Assembly: GCA_947373495.1 (NCBI GenBank) | Contig: CANBXZ010000005.1 | Location: forward strand, 1 to 56,032 | DNA length: 56,032 nucleotides | DNA from: Acetobacteraceae bacterium | GTDB taxonomy: Bacteria > Pseudomonadota > Alphaproteobacteria > Acetobacterales > Acetobacteraceae | Direction: 5' to 3' | In this document: piece after piece, positions 45,464-54,412 of the stretch | Layout of the letters: each line of letters opens with the position of its first letter | Numbering within the stretch: the first letter of the stretch is position 1 | Program-made: the position numbers and the translations under genes | Notes under the pieces: generated by a model | The model's input: the letters and a program-made list of their open reading frames with translations, nothing else | Databases searched by the model: none | Told to the model about the DNA's origin: nothing

Positions 45464-46215
45464 AGGCCGCGGGCACCTTGCGGGTGGAGAACCTCACCGT
45501 CTGCCATGAACGCCGCCCGGCGGTGCATCATGTCTCCGGCCAGTTCGCGCCGGGTAGCCTTACCGCCATCGTCGGCCCCAATGGCGCCGGCAAGACCACG
45601 CTGCTGCGCGCCCTGGCCGGGCTGCACAAGCCACAGGAAGGCCGCATCCGCGCCACCGACCGCATCGCGCTGCTGCCCCAGGCCAGCGCGCTGGACCGTG
45701 GCTTCCCCATTGGCTGCCTGGACGCGGTGATGCTGGGGCTGTGGCGCGAAACCGGCGCCTTCCGGGGCGTTACCCTGGCTGGCCGGGCCCAGGCCGAAGC
45801 CGCGCTGGAAGCGGTGGGGCTGAAGGGGTTTCAGCGCCGCCCGGTGGGCAGCCTTTCCGCCGGCCAGTTCCAGCGCGTGCTGTTCGCCCGGCTGCTGGTG
45901 CAGGACGCGCCGGTGATTCTGCTGGACGAACCCTTCAACGCGCTGGACAGCCGCACCGCCGGCGAAATGCTGGCGCTGGTCAAGACCTGGCATGGCGAGG
46001 GCCGCACCGTGGTGGCGGTGCTGCACGACCTGGAATTGGTGCAGCGGGACTTCCCGGAAACCCTGCTGCTGGCGCGCGACCCCATCGCCTGGGGCCCGAC
46101 CGCCGAGGTACTGACCGCGGCCAATCGCCTGCGCGCCCGCCAGATGGCCGAGGGCTGGGCCGAGGCAGCCGCCGACTGCGACCAGGACGTTCCTGAGCAA
46201 GGCCGGGCTGCCTGA
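45460..46215 (+). CDS. znuC: Zinc ABC transporter ATP-binding protein ZnuC-like
   Basis: 251 residues from ATG 45460. Walker A GPNGAGKTTLL, Q-loop LLPQAS, signature LSAGQFQRVLFARLL (LSAGQ rather than LSGGQ), Walker B VILLDEPFNALD, and switch His in AVLHDLE. ATPase of a zinc (or manganese) importer; the Zur-like site upstream favours zinc. Overlaps the microprotein before it and the permease after it. No substrate-binding znuA in this operon. Confidence 0.9.
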   Translation: MKAAGTLRVENLTVCHERRPAVHHVSGQFAPGSLTAIVGPNGAGKTTLLRALAGLHKPQEGRIRATDRIALLPQASALDRGFPIGCLDAVMLGLWRETGAFRGVTLAGRAQAEAALEAVGLKGFQRRPVGSLSAGQFQRVLFARLLVQDAPVILLDEPFNALDSRTAGEMLALVKTWHGEGRTVVAVLHDLELVQRDFPETLLLARDPIAWGPTAEVLTAANRLRARQMAEGWAEAAADCDQDVPEQGRAA

Positions 46216-47066
46216 TCCTCGACCCCTTCATCGAATACGGCTTCATGCGCCGCGCCCTGGTGGGCTGCCTGGCGGTGAGCGTTTCCGCCCCGCCGCTGGG
46301 CCTGTTCCTGATGCTGCGGCGCATGAGCCTGACCGCGGATGTGCTGGGCCATGGCATCCTGCCCGGCGTGGCGGCGGCCTTCCTGCTGGCCGGGCTTTCA
46401 GTGCCGGCCATGGCCGCCGGTGGGTTGCTGGCCGGGCTGGCGGTGGCGCTGGGCGCCGGGGCGCTTTCCCGCGCCACCGGCGGGCGGGAGGATGCGGCGC
46501 TGGCGGCGCTGTACCTGGTGGCGCTGGCGTTGGGCGTGGCCATGGTGGCAGCCGGTGGCGGCACGATGGAACTGACCCAGTTGCTGTTCGGCAGCGCGCT
46601 GGGGGTGGATGACGCGGCGCTGCTGCTGATGGCCGGCACCGCCACGCTCAGCCTGGGGGTGCTGGCCTTCGCCTGGCGGCCGCTGGTGCTGGAATGCTTC
46701 GACCCCAGCTTCGCCCAGGCGGTGGGCGCGCGCGGTGGGCTGTGGCACATGGCCTTCCTGGCCCTGGTGGTGCTGAACCTGATGGCGGCGTTCCAGGCGC
46801 TGGGCACGCTGATGGGCGTGGGGCTGATGATGCTGCCCGCCGTCGCCGCGCGGCATTGGTCGCGGGAGGTGGGCGGCATGGCCTATGCCGCGGTGGCGCT
46901 GGCGGTGCTGGCCAGCTTCGGCGGCCTGCTGCTGTCCTTCCATGCGGATGTGCCCTCCGGCCCGGCGGTGGTGCTGGCGGCCGGGGCGGGCTGGGTGGTT
47001 TCCGTGCTGGTCGGGCCGGTGGATGGCGTGGCGGCGCGGCTGCGGCGCCGGCATCTGGCGGGATAG
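46212..47066 (+). CDS. znuB: Zinc ABC transporter permease ZnuB-like
   Basis: ABC-3 family permease with about seven or eight hydrophobic helices: LGLFLMLRRMSLTADVLGHGILPGVAAAF is the typical N-terminal block, GTLMGVGLMMLPAVAARHWSR the C-terminal one. ATG 46245 gives 273 residues, but the conserved-looking peptide LDPFIEYGF lies just upstream; a stop at 46194 limits the frame, and the only start-like codon is CTG 46212, overlapping the znuC stop as CTGA. I place the start there with caution. Ends in TAG. Confidence 0.85.
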   Translation: MILDPFIEYGFMRRALVGCLAVSVSAPPLGLFLMLRRMSLTADVLGHGILPGVAAAFLLAGLSVPAMAAGGLLAGLAVALGAGALSRATGGREDAALAALYLVALALGVAMVAAGGGTMELTQLLFGSALGVDDAALLLMAGTATLSLGVLAFAWRPLVLECFDPSFAQAVGARGGLWHMAFLALVVLNLMAAFQALGTLMGVGLMMLPAVAARHWSREVGGMAYAAVALAVLASFGGLLLSFHADVPSGPAVVLAAGAGWVVSVLVGPVDGVAARLRRRHLAG

Positions 47067-47120
47067 GGCGGCCGCGCCGCAAGGCGGGCGGCACCCGCCG
47101 GCAGGACGCTGCCTGGCCGT

Positions 47121-47180
47121 CCTGGTTCGGCCCCTGGTTCGGCCCCTGGTTCGGCCCCTGGTTCGGCCACCGGTTCGGCC
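47121..47180. repeat. 12-nt tandem repeat, five copies
   Basis: CCTGGTTCGGCC repeated four times exactly (47121-47168) and once with two changes (47169-47180), in the 180-bp gap between znuB and the YiiX-like gene. No other feature is seen in this gap. Confidence 0.9.
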
Positions 47181-47246
47181 CTTGGCCCCACCCCTTGCGC
47201 ACGCCATCGCGAGCCGGGCTAGACTGCGGCCAGGACGGAAACTCGC

Positions 47247-48026
47247 ATGGCAACGCTGGACCGGCTGCTGGACACCTTGGGCAATCGCCTGGCGCGACAC
47301 ATCGCGGCGCCGGCCCCCTTGCCGCGCGAACTGGAATTGCTGCGCCCTTATGAACAGGTGCTGCGGCCGGGCGATGTGCTGCTGGTGGATGGCGGGCACA
47401 ACAAGGTCTCCGCCGCCATCAAGTACCTCACCCAGTCCACCTGGTCCCATGCCGCGCTGTATGTTGGCCAGGAAGGCGGGGTGCCGAGCGTGGTGGAGGC
47501 CGAGATCGGCCTGGGCGTGGTGGTTTCGCCGTTGCAGAAATACGCCGGCTACCACCTGCGCATCTGCCGCCCGGTGGGGCTGGGCGCGGAACGGCTGGCC
47601 GAGGTGGTGGGCTTCGTCCGCAGCCGGGTGGGGGCGAAGTACGACCTGCGCAACGTGCTGGACCTGGCGCGCTGGCTGCTGCCCTACCCGCCGGTGCCGC
47701 GCAGCATGCGCCGGCGGATGATCGCGCTGGGCTCGGGCGAGCCGACCCGGGCGATTTGCTCGAGCCTGATCGCGGAGGCCTTCAACCTGGTCGGCTACCC
47801 GATACTGCCCGAGGCCGACAAGCTGGGCGACCCGGAGGGCGAGGCGGCCGAGGAAGTGGCGCATATCCGCCACCATTCGCTGTACGCGCCGCGCGACTTC
47901 GACGCCTCGCCCTATTTCGCCGTGGTCAAGCCGACGCTGGAGTTGGGCTTCAGCTTCCGCGACGGCTGCTGGCCGGGCGCCCGAAAGCCCGCGGCCTGCA
48001 CAAACCGGCTGGCGACCATCGCCTGA
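47247..48026 (+). CDS. YiiX/YebB-like permuted NlpC/P60 hydrolase
   Basis: 259 residues. Circularly permuted papain-like order: the His in STWSHAALYVG (about residue 70) comes before the Cys in AICSSLIAEAFNLVGYPILP (about residue 172). GDVLLVDGG and a Glu in SVVEAEIGLGVV are also typical. These enzymes are thought to cleave amide or ester bonds in lipids, proteins or cell-wall peptides. There is no signal peptide, so it is probably cytoplasmic. Confidence 0.82.
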   Translation: MATLDRLLDTLGNRLARHIAAPAPLPRELELLRPYEQVLRPGDVLLVDGGHNKVSAAIKYLTQSTWSHAALYVGQEGGVPSVVEAEIGLGVVVSPLQKYAGYHLRICRPVGLGAERLAEVVGFVRSRVGAKYDLRNVLDLARWLLPYPPVPRSMRRRMIALGSGEPTRAICSSLIAEAFNLVGYPILPEADKLGDPEGEAAEEVAHIRHHSLYAPRDFDASPYFAVVKPTLELGFSFRDGCWPGARKPAACTNRLATIA

Positions 48027-48110
48027 TCGGGTATCGAGGGGGGGAGCGGTGCGGGCCGCTCCAATCGGCCGAATCCGCCATGGCGGGCGGCCGCACGCAA
48101 GGACCGGGGC

Positions 48111-48461
48111 ATGACGATCAAACGATTGGCGGATGAACCGCGCCTGTCCGGCGCCGTGGTGCATGGCGGCCTGGTGTGGCTGGCCGGCCAGGTGGCGGAT
48201 GACAGCAGCCTGGACACCACCGGCCAGACCGCCGACGTGCTGGCGCAGATCGACGCGCTGCTGGCCCAGGCCGGCACCGACAAGACCCGGCTGCTGAGCG
48301 TGACCGTGGTGCTGGCCGACATCAACGATGCGCCGGCGATGAACCGCGCCTGGGACGCCTGGCTGGACCCGGCGCACAAGCCGGCGCGCATGACCATTCA
48401 GGCCGCGCTGGTGGATGCCGCCTGGCGGGTGGAGATCACCGGCGTCGCAGCCCTGCCATGA
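48111..48461 (+). CDS. RidA/YjgF-like family protein, copy 2
   Basis: 116 residues, short RidA form of the YabJ/UK114-like branch: VVHGGLVWLAGQVADD, DALLAQAGTDKTRLLSVTVVLADI, and the C-terminal PARMTIQAALVDAAWRVEITGVAAL, with Arg in ARMT at the usual substrate position. Likely imine/enamine deaminase or unknown. Overlaps the ion-channel gene by ATGA, an unusual partner. Confidence 0.85.
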   Translation: MTIKRLADEPRLSGAVVHGGLVWLAGQVADDSSLDTTGQTADVLAQIDALLAQAGTDKTRLLSVTVVLADINDAPAMNRAWDAWLDPAHKPARMTIQAALVDAAWRVEITGVAALP

Positions 48462-49468
48462 GGCGCCGCCTGCACGTCGGCAACAAGCCGCAGCACGTGC
48501 TGTCGGGCGCGGCGCTGACCCTGGTGCTGACCCTGCTGGTGGCCGGCGCCGTGGCCGACCAGGGCTGGGGCTTCTCGGTGGTGGCGCTGGCGGTGGCCGG
48601 GTTGGCGGTGGGCGGGCTGCACCTGATCTTCCCGCAGGGGCCGTTGTTCGGCCTGGGCGTGGCCAATGGGCTGGCGGTGTACATCTGCCTTTATGCCGTG
48701 CTGGGCCGCGCGGCGTTTCCGCTGGCGGAAGCCTGGGCCCGGCCGGTGGGCTTCCTGCTGCCGGTGGCCAGCTTCGTCGGCGCCTGCTGGTGGCGCCGCC
48801 GCACCCTGCTGAAGGTGGCCGAGGGCCTGGTGGCGCCGGACCTGGAGCATCTGCCCCGCTTCGCCCGCTGGCTGATGTTCACCGCGGTGGTCGGGGTGGT
48901 TTCGCTGGCCACGCCGATCAACCGGCTGCCGCCGCTGGAGCAGTCCGCCGCGCTGCTGGTGGCCATGGCGGTGATTGCCGGCATCAGTGCCGCCGCGGTG
49001 CGCGACGTGGTGCGGCTGATGATCGACATCGCCGCCATCCTGCAGACCGTAACCCGGCGGCTGGCGCACCTGGCGGTGCCGATCGCCACCTACATCAGCA
49101 TCTTTGCCCTGCTGGGGGTGATGTTCGGCTGCTTCTACCGCATCGCCGATGGGCTTTCGCGCATTCCGCTGTTCATCCAACTGGGTGAACCGTCGCGGCT
49201 GGACTTTTCGGACGCGCTGCATTTCAGCGTGGTGACGCTGGCCACGGTGGGCTATGGCGACATCCAGCCGATCGACGACGGCATCCGGCTGCTGGCGGCC
49301 ATCCAGATGCTGCTGGGCCAGTTGCTGCTGCTGTTCGGCTTCGCCGAGATCATGGGATCCTCCCCGCCGGTGCTGCACGAAGCCGTGGGTTCCCGGAAAG
49401 ATCAGCCCAAGCCAGCGCCGGTTCACGGCAAGGATGCCGCGCCGCGCCGCGAGGTTGCCGGCGAGTAG
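48458..49468 (+). CDS. Two-pore-type ion channel (potassium channel) domain protein
   Basis: 336 residues. About seven hydrophobic segments; the last two frame a pore loop with the selectivity filter VTLATVGYGDIQP (TVGYGD, diagnostic of K+ channels) and the following helix LLAAIQMLLGQLLLLFGFAEI. No obvious TrkA or cyclic-nucleotide domain. Ends in TAG. Function in this organism unknown. Confidence 0.85.
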   Translation: MRRRLHVGNKPQHVLSGAALTLVLTLLVAGAVADQGWGFSVVALAVAGLAVGGLHLIFPQGPLFGLGVANGLAVYICLYAVLGRAAFPLAEAWARPVGFLLPVASFVGACWWRRRTLLKVAEGLVAPDLEHLPRFARWLMFTAVVGVVSLATPINRLPPLEQSAALLVAMAVIAGISAAAVRDVVRLMIDIAAILQTVTRRLAHLAVPIATYISIFALLGVMFGCFYRIADGLSRIPLFIQLGEPSRLDFSDALHFSVVTLATVGYGDIQPIDDGIRLLAAIQMLLGQLLLLFGFAEIMGSSPPVLHEAVGSRKDQPKPAPVHGKDAAPRREVAGE

Positions 49469-49594
49469 GCACCAAACCGCCTTAATCCGGGCGCGATATC
49501 GGGCCGCTGGAAGGTATTGGCACATGCATATGCGGGTTACTGGCGGGCTGGGCTGGGCTGGCACCGCCGTGGTGCGGCGCCGGGGAGCGATGAC

Positions 49595-50470
49595 ATGAAG
49601 GGCATTCTGCTGGCCGGTGGTTCCGGCACCCGGCTGCACCCGATGACCCTGGCGGCCAGCAAGCAGCTGCTGCCGGTGTATGACAAGCCGATGGTCTACT
49701 ACCCGCTGGGCACGCTGATGCTGGCGGGCATCCGCGAGGTGCTGCTGATCTCCACCCCGGCGGACCTGCCGCAGTTCCGCCGCCTGCTGGGTGACGGTTC
49801 GCGCTTCGGCATCCGGCTGGACTACGCCGAGCAGCCGAGCCCGGACGGCATCGCCCAGGCGTTCCAGATCGGTGCCGGCTGGATCGGCGGGGAAGCCTGC
49901 GCCTTGGCGCTGGGCGACAACATCATCCACGGCGACAGCCTGGGGCCACAGCTGCAACGCGCGGCGCAGCGGGCCGAGGCCGGCGATGCCACGGTCTTCG
50001 CCTACCAGGTGCGCGACCCGGAACGCTACGGCGTGGCCGAGTTCGACAGCACCGGCCGGGCGCTTTCGCTGGAGGAGAAGCCGGCCAGCCCGCGCAGCAA
50101 TTGGGCGGTGATCGGCCTGTACTTCTACGATGCCAGCGTTACCGCCCGCGTCCGCGACCTGGCACCCTCGCCGCGCGGGGAGCTGGAGATCACCGACCTG
50201 AACAAGCTCTACCTGGCGGACCGGGCGTTGCAGGTGGAACGGCTGGGCCGCGGCTATGCCTGGCTGGACGCCGGCACCCCGGCCAGCCTGTTGCAGGCCG
50301 CCACCTTCGTGCAGACCGTGCAGGAACGGCAGGGCCTGCAGATCGGCGCGCCGGAAGAAATCGCCTATCGCATGGGTTTTATCGGTGCGGCGCAGCTTCG
50401 TGATGCTGCCGCGGCGCTGGGCAAGACCGATTATGGTGCCTACCTGAAGCAGATTGCGGACGAAGCATGA
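49595..50470 (+). CDS. rmlA: Glucose-1-phosphate thymidylyltransferase RmlA
   Basis: 291 residues from ATG 49595. Makes dTDP-glucose. Family motifs: [68 protein letters not shown], and [20 protein letters not shown]. Overlaps the epimerase gene by ATGA. First gene of a short dTDP-sugar cluster; rmlB, rmlC and rmlD homologues are not adjacent. Confidence 0.94.
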   Translation: MKGILLAGGSGTRLHPMTLAASKQLLPVYDKPMVYYPLGTLMLAGIREVLLISTPADLPQFRRLLGDGSRFGIRLDYAEQPSPDGIAQAFQIGAGWIGGEACALALGDNIIHGDSLGPQLQRAAQRAEAGDATVFAYQVRDPERYGVAEFDSTGRALSLEEKPASPRSNWAVIGLYFYDASVTARVRDLAPSPRGELEITDLNKLYLADRALQVERLGRGYAWLDAGTPASLLQAATFVQTVQERQGLQIGAPEEIAYRMGFIGAAQLRDAAAALGKTDYGAYLKQIADEA

Positions 50471-51468
50471 GCAACCCCTACGATCGCCCCTCCTGGCGCG
50501 GCAAGCGCGTGCTGGTTACCGGCGGTGCCGGTTTCCTTGGCAGTTCGCTGTGCCATACCCTGGCCGCCCTCGGCGCCCGGGTCACCGCCATCGACGCCAT
50601 GATGCCCGATGGCGGCGCCAGCCTGGCCAACCTGGAAGGCGCCAACTGCCTGCTGGTCCGCGGTGACCTGCGGGATGTGGAACTGCATTCGCTGTGCCAG
50701 GGCGTGGACGTGCTGTTCAACATGGCGGCGCAGACCAGCCATATGGGCGGCCAGAAGGACCCGGTGGCGGATATCGCCATCAACGCCGTGGCCCAGGTGC
50801 GGCTCATCCAGGTGATGCGGGAAGTGGCGCCGATGGCCACCGTGGTGCATGCCAGCACCCGGCAGTTCTACGGCCGGCCGATCCAGCTGCCGGTGAACGA
50901 GTTGCATCCGGTGAACCCGCCGGACGCCAACGGCGTCTCCAAATGGGCCGGGGAGCAGTATTGGCTGCTGGAAAGCCGGGTGCTGGGCCGGCCGGTGGTC
51001 TCGTTGCGGCTGACCAACTGCTACGGCCCGCGGCTGCGCATCCGGGATGCGCGGCAGACCTTCCTCGGCATCTGGATCCGTCGCGTGCTGGAAAGCGAGG
51101 CCTTCGAGGTCTGGGGCGGCGCCCAGCTGCGCGACCTGACCTATGTGGACGACGTGACCGAGGCCTTCCTGCGCGCCGCCGAATGCGCCAGCCAGCCCAA
51201 TGTGAACGGCCAGGTCTTCAACCTGGGCGGCGCCCCGCCGGCCAGCCTGACCGAGCTGGCGGAGCGGCTGATCGCGGCCAATGGCGGCCAGGGCAGCTTC
51301 GCCACCAAGGAATTCCCGGCCGACCGTGCGCCGATCGACATCGGCAGCTATCATGCCGACGACCATGCCTTCCGTGCCGCCACCGGCTGGGTTCCCGCCG
51401 TGGGGCTGGACGAGGGTTTGCGCCGCTCGCTCGACTGGTATCGTGAACGCCTGGCCGACTACCTGTAA
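50467..51468 (+). CDS. NAD-dependent nucleotide-sugar epimerase/dehydratase (extended SDR), catalytic Tyr replaced
   Basis: 333 residues. NAD motif [13 protein letters not shown], then [25 protein letters not shown], the Ser/Thr of the active site in HASTRQFYG, and the block [20 protein letters not shown]. In most extended SDRs that block is YxxxK; here the Tyr position is Asn (NGVSK). C-terminal sugar-binding region [14 protein letters not shown] is normal. Likely acts on the product of RmlA. Could be an epimerase, 4,6-dehydratase-like or a reductase. Confidence 0.85.
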   Translation: MSNPYDRPSWRGKRVLVTGGAGFLGSSLCHTLAALGARVTAIDAMMPDGGASLANLEGANCLLVRGDLRDVELHSLCQGVDVLFNMAAQTSHMGGQKDPVADIAINAVAQVRLIQVMREVAPMATVVHASTRQFYGRPIQLPVNELHPVNPPDANGVSKWAGEQYWLLESRVLGRPVVSLRLTNCYGPRLRIRDARQTFLGIWIRRVLESEAFEVWGGAQLRDLTYVDDVTEAFLRAAECASQPNVNGQVFNLGGAPPASLTELAERLIAANGGQGSFATKEFPADRAPIDIGSYHADDHAFRAATGWVPAVGLDEGLRRSLDWYRERLADYL

Positions 51469-51480
51469 GGAATCCAGCCC

Positions 51481-52605
51481 ATGCAGATCATTCCTCAGGC
51501 CGACCCCGGCGCCGGCTACCGCGCGCAGAAGGCCGAAATCGACGCTGCGGTGGCCCGTGCCCTGGACAGCGGCTGGTACATCCTGGGCAAGGAAGGCGAA
51601 GCCTTCGAGCGTGAATACGCCCAGTGGCTCGGCACCGCCCGCGCCGTGGGCTGCGCCAATGGCACCGACGCGCTGGCGCTGATCCTGCGCGGCCTGGGCA
51701 TTGGGGAGGGCTGCACCGTGGCCACCGTCTCCCACACCGCCGTCGCCACCGTGGCGGCGATCGAGATGTGTGGCGCGGTGCCGCTGCTGCTGGACATCGA
51801 CCCCGACACCTACACCATGGACCCCGACGAGCTGGTGGCCGTGCTGGAAGACCCGCCGCCGGGCCTGCCGCCGATCAAGGCCGCCATCGTGGTGCACCTG
51901 TATGGCCAGGCCGCCGACCTGGCGCCGATGCTGGCGGCGTGCCAGGCCAATGGCGTGGCGCTGATCGAGGATTGCGCCCAGGCGCATGGCGCCAAGCTGG
52001 GCGGCCACAAGCTGGGCACGCTCGGCACCGCCGCCGCCTTCAGCCTGTACCCCACCAAGAACCTGGGTGCCCTGGGCGATGGCGGCGTGCTGGCCACCGA
52101 TGATTTCGAACTGGCCGAGCGCATCGCCGCCATCCGCCAGTATGGCTGGAAGGAGCGCTACATCTCCTCCATGGTCGGGGTGAACAGCCGGCTGGACGAG
52201 ATCCAGGCCGCCATCCTGCGCGCCCGGCTGCCGCACCTGGACGCCGGCAATGCCCGCCGGCGCGCCATTGCAGACGCCTATGACGTGGCGCTGGAAGGCG
52301 GCCCGTTCAGCCCGCCGGAACGCCGCCCCGGCGCCGAGCACGTGTTCCACCAGTACGTGCTGCGCAGCGCCAACCGCACGGAAGTGCAGGCCAGGCTGCG
52401 GGCCATGGGCGTGGGCACCGGCATCCACTACCCGGTGCCGGTGCACCTGCAATCGGCCTACCAGGGTCGGGTGCCGCTGGGCCCGGCCGGCTGCGCCGAG
52501 ACCGAACGCGCCTGCCGCGAGGTGTTCAGCCTGCCGATGTACCCGGAACTGACGCCGGAGCAGATCGGCCAGGTCTGCGAGGCGCTGCGGGCGCTTGCGG
52601 GCTGA
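51481..52605 (+). CDS. DegT/DnrJ/EryC1/StrS family aminotransferase
   Basis: 374 residues, 12 bp after the epimerase. PLP-dependent sugar aminotransferase: ALDSGWYILGKEGEAFEREYAQWLG, CANGTDALALILRGLG, HLYGQAADLAPM, IEDCAQAHGAKLGG, PLP Lys193 in SLYPTKNLGALGDGG, and GWKERYISSMVGVNSRLDEIQAAILRARLPHL. Transfers an amino group to a keto-sugar nucleotide, probably the product of the preceding gene. Suggests synthesis of an amino sugar for LPS or exopolysaccharide. Confidence 0.93.
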   Translation: MQIIPQADPGAGYRAQKAEIDAAVARALDSGWYILGKEGEAFEREYAQWLGTARAVGCANGTDALALILRGLGIGEGCTVATVSHTAVATVAAIEMCGAVPLLLDIDPDTYTMDPDELVAVLEDPPPGLPPIKAAIVVHLYGQAADLAPMLAACQANGVALIEDCAQAHGAKLGGHKLGTLGTAAAFSLYPTKNLGALGDGGVLATDDFELAERIAAIRQYGWKERYISSMVGVNSRLDEIQAAILRARLPHLDAGNARRRAIADAYDVALEGGPFSPPERRPGAEHVFHQYVLRSANRTEVQARLRAMGVGTGIHYPVPVHLQSAYQGRVPLGPAGCAETERACREVFSLPMYPELTPEQIGQVCEALRALAG

Positions 52606-52619
52606 GCCCAGCGCGCTAC

Positions 52620-52643
52620 ATCAGGTGGCATGGACCACCTGAT
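52620..52643 (+). promoter_or_regulatory. Hairpin enclosing the carbonic anhydrase start codon
   Basis: ATCAGGTGG (52620-52628) and CCACCTGAT (52635-52643) form a perfect 9-bp stem with a 6-nt loop CATGGA that holds the ATG start (52630-52632). The ribosome site AGGTGG is inside the stem and would be covered. It may be a translational control element, or chance. Confidence 0.5.
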
Positions 52644-53259
52644 CAACGGCTACCATCGCTTCCGCGCTTCCGCCTGGCCGGAACGCCGCAAGCAGTTCGA
52701 GGCGCTGGCCGCGCGAGGCCAGCGCCCACGGGTCATGGTGATCGGCTGTTCCGACAGCCGGGTGGACCCGGGCATGGTGTTCGACGCCGGGCCGGGCGAG
52801 ATCTTCACCCTGCGCAACGTCGCCAACCTGGTGCCGCCCTACCAGCCGGATGGCAGCCTGCACGGCACCAGCGCCGCGGTGGAATTCGCCGTGCGCGGGC
52901 TGGAGGTGGAGGCCATCATCGTGCTGGGCCACGCCATGTGCGGCGGCATCCAGGCGCTGATGGGCGGGGTGCCGGCGCCGATGGGCGAGTTCCTCGGCCC
53001 CTGGATCCGCATTGCCGCCAGTGCCCGCAACCGGGTGCTGCGCTGCGACCCGGCCGATGCCCAACTGGCCTGCGAATATGAGGCGGTGCGGCTGTCGCTC
53101 GACAACCTGATGAGCTTCCCCTTCGTTGCCGAACGGGTGCTGGACGGCCGGTTGCAACTGCTCGGCGGCCATTTCGACATTCGCAGCGGCGTGCTGGCCA
53201 TGCTGGACCGCAGCGGCGAGTTCAAAGCCACCCCGGCCGAGGCCGCCCCCCCGGGTTGA
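52630..53259 (+). CDS. Beta-class carbonic anhydrase
   Basis: 209 residues. Zinc enzyme interconverting CO2 and bicarbonate. Zinc-site blocks: VIGCSDSRVDPGM (Cys and Asp-Arg dyad, near residues 40-44), GEIFTLRNVANLVPPYQ, and VLGHAMCGGIQALM (His and Cys near residues 99-102). Clade B-type layout with a long C-terminal helix. Stands downstream of the sugar genes with its own candidate hairpin at the start codon. Confidence 0.93.
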   Translation: MDHLINGYHRFRASAWPERRKQFEALAARGQRPRVMVIGCSDSRVDPGMVFDAGPGEIFTLRNVANLVPPYQPDGSLHGTSAAVEFAVRGLEVEAIIVLGHAMCGGIQALMGGVPAPMGEFLGPWIRIAASARNRVLRCDPADAQLACEYEAVRLSLDNLMSFPFVAERVLDGRLQLLGGHFDIRSGVLAMLDRSGEFKATPAEAAPPG

Positions 53260-53307
53260 CGCCTCGCCCCCCGCCGCCATGCTGCGGCGGAATTTCGGGG
53301 GTGTCGC

Positions 53308-54411
53308 ATGTCCAGCCAGTTGTTCTCGCCGTATCGCCTGCGGGGGCTTGAACTGCCCAATCGGGTGGTGGTCTCCCCGATGGCGCAGTATTCCGCCACC
53401 GCCGCGGGCCATGCCACCGCCTGGCACCACATGCACTACGGCAACCTGGCGGTCTCCGGCGCCGGGCTGCTGATCTTCGAGGCGATCGCGGTGGAGGCGG
53501 CCGGCCGGGTCAGCGCCCGCTGCCTGGGGCTATGGACCGACGCGCAGGCCGAATCGCTGCGCCCGGTGCTGGAGTTCTGCCGGCAGCACGGCGGGGCGAA
53601 GCTGGGCGTGCAACTGGCGCACAGCGGCCGCAAGGGCAGCGTGCAGCGCCCGTGGGAAGGCCAGAACAGCATCGGGCCGGATGAGGAAGGCTGGCAGGTG
53701 GTATCCTCCTGCGCGGAAGCCTATCCCGGCCGGGCCACGCCGCACGCGCTGTCGCTGGCGGAAATGCAGGCGCTGAAGGCAGGCTATGTCGCCGCCGCCC
53801 GCCGCGCCGATGCCATCGGCTTCGACCTGATCGAGCTGCATGCCGCGCATGGCTACCTGCTGAACTGCTTCCTGACCCCCTTGGCCAATCGCCGCAACGA
53901 CGCCTATGGCGGCGACCTGGCCGGCCGCATGCGCTACCCGCTGGAGGTCTTTGCCGCCATTCGTGCCGCCTGGCCGGCGCACAAGCCGCTGGGGGTGCGG
54001 ATTTCCGCCACCGACTGGAAGGAAGGCGGCTGGACCGGGGCGGACAGCGTGGCCTTCGCCCAGGCGCTGAAGGCGGCGGGTTGCGACTATGTCGGCGCGT
54101 CCTCCGGCGGGGTGGCGGCAGACCAGCAGATCGTGCTCGGCCCGGGCTACCAGGTGCCCTATGCCGCCCAGGTGCAGCGCGAAGCCGGCATGCCGGCGAT
54201 GGCGGTGGGCATGATCAACGAGCCCGAGCATGCCGAGGCGATCGTGCGCAATGGCGAGGCCGAGATGGTGGCGCTGGGCCGCGGCATGACCTGGAACCCG
54301 CGCTGGGCCTGGCATGCGGCCGACGCGCTGGGCGCCAAGGCGGCCTTCCCGCCGCAATACGCCCGCAGCCATTCCAGCATGCGCTACGGCGACCCTGCCA
54401 AGCCGCGGTAG
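53308..54411 (+). CDS. NADH:flavin oxidoreductase, Old Yellow Enzyme family (YqjM-like)
   Basis: 367 residues. FMN-binding TIM barrel: LFSPYRLRGLELPNRVVVSPMAQYSA (the YqjM Cys is Ala here), QLAHSGRKGS, DLIELHAAHGYLLNCFLTPLANRRNDAYGGDLAGR with the catalytic His pair, GVRISATDW, and MVALGRGMTWNPRWAWHAA. Reduces activated C=C bonds of enones or nitro compounds with NAD(P)H. The upstream GGGGGTGTCGC gives a modest ribosome site. Ends in TAG. Confidence 0.93.
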   Translation: MSSQLFSPYRLRGLELPNRVVVSPMAQYSATAAGHATAWHHMHYGNLAVSGAGLLIFEAIAVEAAGRVSARCLGLWTDAQAESLRPVLEFCRQHGGAKLGVQLAHSGRKGSVQRPWEGQNSIGPDEEGWQVVSSCAEAYPGRATPHALSLAEMQALKAGYVAAARRADAIGFDLIELHAAHGYLLNCFLTPLANRRNDAYGGDLAGRMRYPLEVFAAIRAAWPAHKPLGVRISATDWKEGGWTGADSVAFAQALKAAGCDYVGASSGGVAADQQIVLGPGYQVPYAAQVQREAGMPAMAVGMINEPEHAEAIVRNGEAEMVALGRGMTWNPRWAWHAADALGAKAAFPPQYARSHSSMRYGDPAKPR

Positions 54412-54412
54412 C

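Noticed and set aside
46398-52452. Large minus-strand frames (659 and 670 codons) over the znu and sugar genes
   Set aside because: Opposite recognised genes, low complexity, some with tandem-repeat peptides.
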